From: Eutypa lata
Lineage: Eukaryota > Ascomycota > Sordariomycetes > Xylariales > Diatrypaceae
Length of the DNA: 64,000 bases
NCBI GenBank assembly: GCA_022661535.1
Contig: JAKULF010000006.1
Location: forward strand, 3,653,001-3,717,000
Direction of reading: 5' to 3'
Shown: positions 11,850 to 21,687 of the stretch, piece by piece
How positions within the stretch are numbered: position 1 is the first letter of the stretch
How the letters are laid out: every line of letters starts with the position of its first letter
Position numbers and translations under genes: made by a program
Notes under the pieces: model-generated
The model's input: the letters and a program-made list of their open reading frames with translations, nothing else
What the model was told of the DNA's origin: nothing
Databases searched by the model: none

Positions 11850-12545
11850 AATTTTAAATTTAATTATATATTTTATTTATTTATATTTATTTTATTTAAT
11901 TTATTATTAAAATATAAAAAAATAATATTATTTTTTTATTTTATATAAAATTAATTATTTAAATATTTAATAAATTAAAAATAAATAAATAAAATTAAAG
12001 TTTTTTTTATTAATTATTAAAAGTTTTTATAAATTATTATTTATATTAAATTTAACGAATATATTTAATACGAAATTATTAATTATAATATAATTATTTT
12101 ACGAAAAAAAAATTTAAATAATAAATAAATAAATAAATATTAAAATAAATTATTTATTTAATATTTATTTAATAAAAAATAAAATTATTTTATTAATAAT
12201 AAATAATAATATTATAATTTATTTAAATAATAATTATTATAAAAAATAAATTTTTAAACGATTTAAAATTATAAATTATATATAAATAAATTATTTTATA
12301 ATTATTTATATTTAAATATTAATATATTATATTTTAAAAATTAATATATATATTTTTAAAAATAATAATATTTAAAAAATAAATTTACGTAATATTTTTA
12401 AATTTATTTATATAATAATTTATAAAGTTTAATTAATCGAAATTTAATATATTAATTTAATATAAAAAATACATATAACGAAATTATAATAACTTAAAAT
12501 TTAAGGCAAAAAGTAAACTTAATTCTTTTATAAAATAATTAAATT
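11850..12545. repeat. RIP-degraded AT-rich block 2
   Basis: It has the same near-total A/T composition and CpA/TpG loss as the block at 9.8-11.0 kb. The normal-GC island between them (10976-11849) may be a later insertion that split one RIP-affected element. This is inferred from layout. Confidence 0.8.
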
Positions 12546-13730
12546 TTATATAATCCTGTATCGTTGCTCTGCGAAATCTCTAAAGGCGGGAATTGATTGC
12601 ATTTGTTGAACCAAATAACACTCTGCACCAACGACAATGAACAACTTCCCAGAGAGTTAGCCGGCACCCTTGATGCTGCCCCAGCTCCCAGGAAGGTATA
12701 ACCAAAGAAGATCACGTAGCTCATCAACGCACCCGAGTGCTCCCAAAGAACTATTCATCTCGATGACGGCATTTTTAAAACTGATGCTTTCTTAACGCAT
12801 ATAAGCTGAAATGAAACTGGGAAGCTCCCTGACCCAGCAGCTCGACCTTGAGTTGACACCAATGCAGACTATCAAGATCAGCCCGACTTTGAACGAAACA
12901 AGTTTCAAGGGTAACTTAAGTGTATAGCCTTGTAATAAATCTTGCTACATACCGGGGGGTTATCAATGTTTAAAGAATAACCGCTAGACTTTCCGAAGAC
13001 AAGGTTTAATACATATGTGAATGATCACTGCATAGTTCTATACATGAAAACTGCGACGTCGATCCGTAACCCTTTGCTTCGTATTACAACCTGGCTACGT
13101 TAAACTTGTGTTGTGATTCGCATATGAAGCAGGAATACGTTTTAATAAAGGAAACTTACAACTAGTGTAACTCTTCCCTAGTATCATGTCACAAAATACT
13201 ATCTAGCTATTTTCATAAATATATTGTCCTATTAGCTTTGATCAACTTTCTTCGTTATCTTTTGGCCCTGGTTAAAGGGTGCTAAAACTAAGGAGTATAA
13301 CAAGGTACTTGTTCAAGTTCAAGAGGAACAGCGACTTATGATCAAATGCATGCTGCTCTTAACATACAACGAAGAAATGAAATCATTCTATTCAAACCCG
13401 TAATTACGTTAAACGGTCCAAGTACCTAGAGACATGGAAATAGTGTAGACCGAAAACTGTCTCAATATAATGTTAGCCTGCCCTAAATGCATTTCCGCAG
13501 TCCTAGCTCATAGTTTCCAGGTTACCAGAAACCAGAGCCCTTATGCTCCAACTAAGACATTTCTTCACCACATACCACGTTCCTGTTGTAGCCGACGCGG
13601 CACCACTCACTGATCTCCAATTGAACTAGCAACATATGAAATACACTGGCCAAATTTCCTCAACCGGGCATTACATCTCAACCCTTCGTAGGAACCACGA
13701 GGTATCCTTTCATCTGTCTCTGCAGACTAG
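12546..13730. other. Intergenic DNA without recognisable gene
   Basis: GC returns to normal. A 62-codon minus-strand frame at 12539-12727 has a hydrophobic start but overlaps the AT block and shows no family signature. No repeat, tRNA or longer frame was recognised. Confidence 0.4.
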
Positions 13731-14869
13731 CTAGCCACTGCGGGAGATTTCAGGGTCTTGGCCCGAGGGGTTGTAGATTCTGGATAACTGCCACTCCCTA
13801 GACGACGACCCTTCGGCAATCTTTCCACCCGGTCGACCCAAATGTGTGTGGTAGTCATAGTCTGCGCTCACGTACGTAAGGACCTCCCCTTGGGAAGGCT
13901 GTGTCAACATCAATTGCGTATCCGTAGGCCTTGAGCGGTGGACACTTTGTATGAATGATCTTAACCACCCCCCCAGAGTCCCCCTTGGAACTTGGGGAAG
14001 ACTGCCGTTTTCTACTTCTGTGTATGGTTGCATCTCAATGTCAGACTTGCTTCGAGCTGTCCAGGACCTTAATTTGGATTCCCACTTGAGCGTATTCTGC
14101 GTGACACCTTTGAACATGACGAAGACGACTGGCATGCAACCGCACATGATATCGAAATTAAGCTCAGCAACACTAATAGTGATTACCATTAGCTGGGAAC
14201 TTGCACTCATCAAAAAATGAAAGTCCCAAAACTTACCATAGGGCATAAATGGGGACTTCATTCCAGATATCATCACCGATTTGGAACATCCTGAAGGGGA
14301 AGGCAGCATTGATGATCGACACAACGCAAGCCCTTAGAGGTTTTAGCATCGAAAAAGCCTTGCATGGAATTGGTGAATACACGCAGGAACCCGGTGAAGG
14401 ATACACCGTAGAGGCCTATTTTGTGCTTTCCGGAAAGATGGAGTCCAGCTAGCATAGTCATCGGTATAAAGAATACGTATAAATCCGTGATTGCGCCGAT
14501 AACACCATGAGCTTCGGCAAATTTTACTACATTTTGAGTCTCGCAACGATTGGCCCTCGCAGCAGACCAACCCTCATCACCAGGATGTGGAAGACAGGCA
14601 GTCAGGTCTACAATGACACTGATAGTATAAAATACACCATTGAATATCAATCTGAGCCAGATAAGGGCTTTTGCTTGAGGATTTGGGGAAAATACACGAA
14701 GGTACAAGGCCAAAAGCGTTGCTTTCACGGCCATGCAACCCACTGCGTAGTTCACGATCGAAACAACAGTAAGCTGGACATCAACGTCAGCGTGGGTATT
14801 TGGACGTTTGGTAAAGATGAAAGGACCTTTTGGAATAACAATGTGATCTTCAAGACTGGTACATCCCAC
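13731..14869 (-). pseudogene. PTH11-like fungal rhodopsin-domain membrane protein, apparently truncated and frameshifted
   Basis: Hydrophobic segments match the later helices of the fungal integral-membrane rhodopsin-like (PTH11-type) family: VKATLLALYLRVFSP, the CLPH motif, GVIGAITDLYVFFIPMTMLAGLHL, then IGDDIWNEVPIYAL and AELNFDIMCGCMPVVFVMFK. The polar tail carries SH-like low complexity and ends at 13731. Two problems suggest inactivation. The first roughly 100 residues (the first two helices) are missing upstream of 14869. Between GFLR (about 14385) and ACVVSIINAAF (about 14325) the frame changes, and no canonical GT-AG intron joins the two in phase. A normal intron (donor GTAAGT near 14236) follows YAL. 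Family members can be receptors in surface sensing. Alternatively a non-canonical intron and an unrecognised 5' exon exist. Confidence 0.6.
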
Positions 14870-15292
14870 TGATAGGGCCCGACAGGGTTATCGAGAACTA
14901 CCTAACTACATATGTATGTATTTTCGCACCCGCCTGGAAGGCCGCCCTTATAAAAGCACCAGAGCCTTCTCCCTTACAGGAGCTAATGCAACATTATTAA
15001 GTAGGCCCCCAACAAGCCGCATAGTGGCAGGGATATCCTAGGCATCCGTCAGCAGCCCTCTATTGCCAGTTGGCTCTTAGCTCTATGACAAGAATACTAC
15101 CAAAGACATCTATCTGCCTCTTACAACCTTTTGCACCCTGCACATGTACCTACATTTCGCTCCCACAGATGTCGCTTTCATCTTCCATACGCATATGCAC
15201 AATAACCTTTTCATCCATTCTATGACTCTTCACTATCTCCGGATTACCAAGTCGCATCATCCAAGCAGTTTTTGATTGCAAAGGGCGTCAAA
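14870..15292. promoter_or_regulatory. Divergent upstream region of PTH11-like gene and P450
   Basis: This is a 0.4-kb non-coding interval between head-to-head genes. A TATA-like TTATAAAAG lies near 14947-14955 on the plus strand, about 340 bp before the P450 ATG, and several CT-rich runs (about 15110-15240) precede that start, as is common for fungal core promoters. Confidence 0.4.
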
Positions 15293-17052
15293 ATGATATC
15301 CAACCTCACGACTGCGATATCTAGCCTTGCGGGCTTCTACGTCTTCTTTTGGGCTTTACTGAAACTCACTCAAGATGCAAATGAGCCACCCGTAGTCGAG
15401 AATACCATTCCATTCCTCAGCTCGATAATTTCCATGGTCTCAAAGGGCTCGGAGTTTCACAATTATCTCAGGTAAGAATCGCTTAGAACAAGGAACTTTC
15501 TGTGACATACTTTAGTTGGAAATGCGGCGGCACTCTCTGTATATACTAACGGGCTACTATCAGGGACAAGTACAAGCTGCCCGTTTATACTTTACGTCTG
15601 CCGGGATCTCGACTCTACATCATCAACGATACATCACTTATCCCCGTTGTACAACGACAGGTTCGAACTTTGTCCATATCTCCCATCATGGTCAGGGTCT
15701 TCTCCCACTTTATGGGCGTTAGCAAACGGGCCCTTGGAATCATGGGTCGAGACCCCATTGAGGACCACGGTTTTGTGCATCAGATCACATTGGAAACCAC
15801 GAAGGGTCTCGCCCCTGGACCCAACCTAGATGATCTCAATACCAAAGCCGTGCATATTCTTCATACATCTCTGGATAAAACCTCGAAAAGCCAAGGCCCT
15901 GTGACTGTAGAAATGTTCCAGTGGGCTTCCCTTGAGATCATGATGGCTACGACAACCGCTGTGTACGGCGCTCGCAATCCATTCCGTAATTCCGACGTCC
16001 GAACAGCATACTAGTAAGCGCACTTACAAGCTACCGACCTTTCTATGTTGGAAGATACTGACTTATGTAGCAAATACGAGGCTGGCCTGATCGCTCTCAT
16101 CACTGGTTTCTTACCATCAGTCCTTGCTAGAGGGAGTCTTAAAGCTCGCGATACGCTAACAGAGGCTTTTGTTAAGTACTATTCCGAGGCAGGTCTTGAC
16201 GAGGGGCCATCCATCTATGCACGTAACAGATACGAGTACCCCACGAAGCTGGGTGTCCCCATAAGAGATGTGGCAAAAATGGAAGTTGGGGGATCGATTG
16301 GACTAATCAGTAATTCAATGCCGGCAACATTCTGGATGATTTATCATGCGTTCTCTGACCAAATCGTCCTCGAAGACTGCCGCCGGGAATTGGCCAAGGC
16401 TGTCCAGGAGAAAGATGGTGAGAACTACCTGGACATAGCTTACATCAAGAGCTCCTGCCCCATTCTAGTTTCAACAATGCAAGAAGCCTTCCGCTTTCAT
16501 AGCATAGGCCTCTCTGCTCGAGCTGTTGTAGAAGATCATGTACTTGGTGGAAAATACCTGCTCAAGAAGTAAGTTACAGAGTTTTCATATATTGATGGTC
16601 ATCCTTGGGACCTTGCCCTAGATCTTCATGCATCCTTGTCCACTCAGAAGACGATGTTAATATACACTAGGGGAAGCACGGTCCTGATTCCTAGCACTGT
16701 GCAGCACAGCTCGTCTTCCGCCTGGGGAGAGGATGTCGGTGTCTTCAACCACAAGCGGTTTGTGAAAGAAACCGGAAGAAAAAAGCATAATCCGGTGGCG
16801 TTTCGTGCTTTTGGGGGCGGAGTAACTCTTTGCCCAGGACGCCATTTTGCCTCTACGGAGATCTTAGCATTCGCCAGTGTCATCCTCTTGCGCTTCGACA
16901 TAAAGCCCGTTAATGGCGTGTGGGACACCGCGGGATACAAGGAAGCCAATGCTGCCTTTCGTCTTCCAAAGCAAGACATCAATGTAGAGCTTATCCCGCG
17001 GGACGGCAAGAAGTGGCATGTCTTCTTCTCAGAACCAGGAAAGCCCATGTAA
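15293..17052 (+). CDS. Cytochrome P450, CYP7/CYP8-like fungal type
   Basis: Four exons (15293-15471, 15564-16013, 16071-16568, 16671-17052) give a 502-residue protein, the usual P450 length. Seen: an N-terminal membrane anchor (about 8-25, SSLAGFYVFFWALL); the K-helix ExxR as EAFR (Glu about 348); and the heme-thiolate loop FGGGVTLCPGRHFA (Cys about 430). The I-helix reads ISNSMPATFW, not the usual AGxDT oxygen-activation motif. The same NxxPATFW-like form occurs in CYP7 and CYP8 enzymes (sterol 7-alpha-hydroxylases, prostacyclin synthase), so this P450 may be a lipid or sterol hydroxylase or an isomerase-type enzyme. Expected location is the ER membrane facing the cytosol, with a reductase partner if it is a monooxygenase. 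No biosynthetic core enzyme is adjacent, so the substrate is unknown. The start is the first ATG giving a signal-anchor. Confidence 0.88.
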
Positions 17053-17808
17053 ATCACCGAGGAAATCGCAACAGCTATAAGGGATACGGAGGGTAATTAT
17101 TTATCAGAACCTTATAATAAAGCTAACATCAACTTACGTACTATCAGTCTAGGTCAGATCGGAGCCACCAATATGGAGGACGAGATGAAGATGAGGACTT
17201 CTTTCTAGTTAGTGATTGAATCAGCCTACTGTAACCTTGAACAGAGGAGCTTTTCTTTATCTAGAAGGTGAAAGTCCAACATTAACCCATCCTTCGTCTT
17301 TCAAATTTGATGTCATTGTAATTGACTACTAGCTTTGCTATAATATCATGAGCTATTTGTTGCAGTTACGGGTTCCTATGTAGGTATTTAGCAAGCTTAT
17401 GAGGTGTGCTGCGCATACTATACACTTCGGGGGATTTCGGGCCGAAATCAGGGAGCCTCCAGGTTCTGCCATTTAAGTCAAAATAACGGTCTCTAGACAC
17501 GCGACTTAAATCGGAACAATGCAATCTACAATGATCTCTTACATCTGCCAAGAGGCTATATATGCCAGCAGCTCGACCTTAATTTTGTCACCTAGGACAT
17601 ATCGACGTCTAAGCCCATATGTATCTCAAGTTCAGGTTATTTCATACTAGCCAAATGGCTGACGGCACATTCTTCATCTTGTAGACTCCTTAATATTTAC
17701 GCAGTTATCCTCTGCAAAATGCCTGGATGTAAGAATACCTCGTATCGCCAATTTGTCTACAACTCGAGATGGTACTTTATTTGGGGCCCAGAATATGCCT
17801 AGTTCCCT
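17053..17808. other. Intergenic DNA between convergent P450 and C2H2 gene
   Basis: No supported gene. A near-palindrome GATTTCGGGCCGAAATC lies around 17435. The rest is AT-leaning 3' flank of both genes. Confidence 0.4.
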
Positions 17809-18823
17809 TCATATCTCAATGTTCTCGCTCTTCTCGATCGAGTTGAATTGCAAGCTCGGCCAAGAAGAGTAGACGGCTCGTGTCCTCTCTGGGGAAATGT
17901 AATCTTTCCTATATCTAGTTGTCAGCGCAATGGTGCTTGAATCATAAGCGTGGGGAAGATTACTTACTTCCACAGACCGGTCCGAAACTGCAATTGATGG
18001 TCCTATTATGTCTCTGTGCATTAGCTTCCATATATCAGTATATTGTAACATGTTGAGATATTCACCTAAAGTAGTTGATGTCCTGGAATGAATGTTCCAT
18101 TCAAGTGCTCCCTGCTCCAGTGTATGATCGCCGGTCGTCAATCCAGTCTCTCTCTCCGCCCGACCAATATACGGCTGCCCTCTAGGTACGATAGGTTGCG
18201 AGATATCTAGCTGTTGATCGCGTACCATATGGCCTTCAGTGTGCCCGCCCTGTTGCTCCAGGGAGACCGCCTGTCTCTTGGCCTTTGAATTATGCAGGCG
18301 CAAGTGTCGTGAGAGCTCTTGTTTGTCCCTTAACAGCGTTGCGCAGGTACACGGGAAGAAGCACGTAATATGATCATCTTGGCCGCCTCTGCTTGCATTG
18401 TCGTTGTGCCACATCACTGCAGAATCTAGAATCAGTAATTGCTTCTGTGCAACTATTTTAGCAATGGCAGGGAGGTCCCTAGGAGTTCAATTCCCTTGAG
18501 AATTCCTAGTTTAATTTCGAGGGCTCAAATCAGGAACATAACGTAGAAAATATCCTTGGAAATGACTTACAGTGCGCCTTCAATTCAGTTTCGGTCGCGA
18601 ATATGAGGCGGCACTCGCCCCAGTAGCATTGTGTCCCCGTATGAATGGAATCTTCATGTCGGCGCAAGTTCTTTTTCACAGCGAACGCTTTGCCGCACCC
18701 CTCATGAGTGCAAATTATTCTTCCAGGCTGCTGTTCCTGCTGGGTTGATTGTGGTAGCTGCGGTGGCGGGGACGGCACTGGCACCTCGCTGGTGCTAGCG
18801 GGAGCGGCGAGAGGTTCATCGTT
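17809..18823 (-). CDS. Small C2H2 zinc-finger protein, 5' end uncertain
   Basis: Two exons (18571-18823 and 17809-18416) joined by a GTAAGT...CAG intron read through a Pro/Gln-rich start, then ICTHEGCGKAFAVKKNLRRHEDSIH (finger 1) and CYWGECRLIFATETELKAHLMWH (finger 2, split by the intron), then CFFPCTCATLLRDKQELSRHLRLH (a third, atypical finger) and a polar tail. It is probably a nuclear DNA-binding protein; the target is unknown. No ATG lies in frame between the first finger and an in-frame TAG at 18824-18826. The nearest upstream ATGs (about 18850-18857) read straight into that TAG. Either an unrecognised 5' exon splices in at CCTAG|AAC, or the start has been lost and this is a decaying gene. 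Confidence 0.62.
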
Positions 18824-18857
18824 CTAGGATGAGCCTCTAGGAGCCGGCATCGCCATG

Positions 18858-19794
18858 GCGACCCTAGGGTCAATCTCTAGCACTAAATACTAGACTGTGA
18901 TGAACTATGATGAGCAAGCGGTTATCTAAATGTCAACAAGAGTTATTACATGCGCTTGGTAAAGGACATGCAAGGAGTGAAAGCAGTTTCATGAGGGGCA
19001 TAGAAATGAAAGTGGCCACAGGAAAGAACCTATTAGTAATAATAAATCATACCTTGCTTCGTAGTCTCTGTGCTACGTAAATCTATCTTCGCAATGCAGT
19101 GTGATGATGGACGCGACGGTGGAATGATGGGCGTGACGATGGAATGATGGACGCGATGATGGAATGATGGATGTGAAATGGTAAGAGGTTGTTGTTTATG
19201 ATAAAACACAATTGATAATAAGCTTGAAGTAGCTAGTTGATGATGAAAGTTGGAAAAAGCGGTCCCCAATTGAAATGTGTAAACGTAGTCGTTGGCACAA
19301 CATGCACAAAGATGGGTGGCGCGGGCAATACCTATGTACTAAGCCACACGTTATTCCATCCCACTTGAACGATGTAAATATGAATAATATATAACTGTCA
19401 GGTGATTATGCTTGATTATTCGATTCAAAAATTTGCTGAAGAGTTAATGCGTTACGTTAACACAAATATATAAGGGGTTACCAGGGATAAGGGGGGGGGG
19501 GGGATATGTGGATCAATTATCTTGGTCAGAACATGAGGGCTAAGACATAAGCATACTAACTTTTATAATGAAAATGGCACATAAAAAAGGTATATGAATC
19601 ACACTAGCTGCTAGAATATTGGCCTTATGCAAACCGGGTTCCCGTAGCAACGTTGAGTTCTTAACTGCTACAGGTGTAATGTGAGATACCGATGATATTT
19701 AGGTGATGAAGAGATGTCTATCATCGTCAGTTCCTTACAAATATTTGTTCAATTGACTTCCTAGCACTGCGGTACTACTTACAAAGCAGTGGAA
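18858..19794. other. Intergenic DNA with minisatellite and G-run
   Basis: No supported gene. It contains three copies of a 20-bp unit (19111-19170, consensus ACGCGAYGATGGAATGATGG, with a partial copy on each side) and a run of 13 G at 19491-19503. Confidence 0.5.
19101..19180. repeat. 20-bp tandem repeat (GGAATGATGG type)
   Basis: Three adjacent 20-bp copies at 19111-19130, 19131-19150 and 19151-19170 differ by a few transitions. Partial copies flank them. Confidence 0.75.
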
Positions 19795-19799
19795 AGTGT

Positions 19800-20242
19800 T
19801 ATTGCGTACAAAAACGGAACCGTTATTGCTCTAGTGGCAATAACGCTATTTATACTGCGACACACCCCCCAGATTTTGCCCATTCTCTTTTAGGCAGGAT
19901 CTGCAACTATTCACAGCTCTATGGCGGCGTCCGTCCGGTAAGGAAGCTTTAAAACCTTACTATGGCTCCCCATTTGGGCTAGCCCTCTGTTGGCACACTG
20001 GCCCTCTTTGCCCATCTTTTTGAGCGATAGCTTTTTGCGTGGATCGAACTCGTGCCCTCTGGGTGGTGGCCCTTGGTGGCTTTCGTGCAGGGAACTTGTT
20101 TGACACGAATCGAGCGCTTTTTACCACTAGACTATTGACGCATAGCAATCTGGCGCATAGCGCGAACCGGGCCCATAACTATTGCGTACAAAAACGGAAC
20201 CGTTATTTCTCTAGTGGCAATAACGCTATTTATACTGCGACA
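19800..20242 (-). mobile_element. TRIM-like non-autonomous LTR element with 63-bp terminal repeats and 5-bp target duplication
   Basis: Direct repeats 19800-19862 and 20180-20242 match at 62 of 63 positions. They are flanked by the 5-bp duplication AGTGT (19795-19799 and 20243-20247), which marks an insertion. Read on the minus strand the terminal repeat begins TGTCGCAG, carries a TATA box (TATAAATA, complement of 19847-19854) and ends GCAATA. A primer-binding-site-like TGGGCCCGGTTCG starts 4 nt inside the 5' repeat (complement of 20163-20175), and a GGGGGG purine run sits just before the 3' repeat (complement of 19865-19870). The internal part has no protein frame but carries Pol III-like boxes on the minus strand: A box TAGTCTAGTGG (complement of 20124-20134) and GTTCGATCC (complement of 20041-20049). 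Each repeat also holds a 9-bp hairpin, perfect in the first copy (19821-19829 with 19837-19845). Confidence 0.78.
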
Positions 20243-20247
20243 AGTGT

Positions 20248-21687
20248 ATGTTATAAAATATCACAAATGGCAAAACTTAAAACTACAACAAATTTTACCT
20301 ATAGATGTTCAGGGATTGCTTGGATTTACGGTAACATTGGTGTAGTTGCATATGAGAGTTAACAGTCGATGTATACTAGTTGACCTAGGCATCTAGATCA
20401 TGACAGTGCAGCGCATAATGCATCACAACATATATGATAAATTAAGATATCTAGACGTGTGCTGATCCATACGAGACTCTCGCCGGAAAACAAGATTGCT
20501 TAAGTAGTTATTATACTTGATATCTTCGGGCGTCCTTGGCTCTCGCGTGTGTTGTTTATGTAGGATGTACTGTTGACTCACGCAGCTTTCGTTCGTTCTA
20601 GGAAAGGAACCACATCGTAGACGTATGCGGTTGGAGAGGAAACATAAGAGGAAACAAGTGGTAGATTAAGACTCATCATTAATGCATGAAACTCCTGGGG
20701 TTTTGTGACTAGCATACTAGACATCTTATTGACCCACTAGACTTTAAGCCTACCCAAGTGGTGGACAAGCTATTTGGCGTTCTATCATGCACCAGCAAGA
20801 TGTACAACTCTATAACCTGCAATAATATAGGTGGAACATGACAGATATGTGTGACAAACCATTCGTAGACTTCTTGAAGTAGTGTATATTTGAGCTTCGC
20901 TATCTTCATATCCTGTCAGCGATCCATGCGTTGGTACCATGCCCATAGGCACAACAAACAGGCTTATCCCCATTGAATAATAATATTAATTGAAGAAAGG
21001 AAACTCGGAGACTTTCCACCAGCCCCAATATGGCAAATTGACAACATGGTATGTCTAGAATGGACTTTTTGAACATTCAGGTATAATTATCGTGTAGGAC
21101 TTTTCCCCCATGGCTCCAGGGCTCCAGGGGAGGAGCTTTTCAATTCAAGATTAAAACCCCCTTGTTCCAAGGCTTCGTAGATTTCCCTTCGACTATATCA
21201 CTGCTATGTCTCAAGTCCCTATCAGAAATTAAATCATTATGAACCAGCCTGCTGGCACTTCAGTATAGACAATATTATCGGGGTATCTGACCACATATTA
21301 AATCTGAACCACTGTCTTATACAGGCCGAATTATCCTTCGTCACTTTTAAGAACTCACCAGTAATATGCTGAGACCCAAAGTAGTACGGGATAAATTTCA
21401 CAACCACAATCCAACATACTAGGGCTATGTTTTCTGGGAGACGACAGTGGTACTACTCCTGATCTCAGGAACGTCGTGTGTGCTTCCGCAGCTGTCGTTA
21501 ACCTCCGGATCCAATACTCGAGATCATGGGATTCTCAATCTAAATCATTGTCAGGGCAGCTGTATTATAGCTTATTGCCCGGTGTAGTTGCCAAAACCTA
21601 GCAAATAGTCTAAACTTGTCAGTATAAACAGTCCAGACAAAGACTTAACTCGGGGATGAGGTGTCATCAATGTGGACATCAGAGGCC
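20248..21687. other. Intergenic DNA without recognisable gene
   Basis: Only short frames (for example 20709-20909 on the minus strand) without any family signature. It contains the 3' flank of the Zn2Cys6 gene. Confidence 0.4.

Noticed and set aside
14000..18823. Secondary-metabolite gene cluster around the P450
   Set aside because: No polyketide synthase, peptide synthetase, terpene cyclase or other core enzyme is nearby.
19491..19503. Run of 13 G as a structural signal
   Set aside because: A single homopolymer may be slippage or a sequencing effect, and no G-quadruplex-type pattern of several runs surrounds it.
20041..20134. Functional tRNA gene on the minus strand
   Set aside because: A and B boxes are present, but D, anticodon and acceptor stems do not form and the sequence is inside a mobile element.
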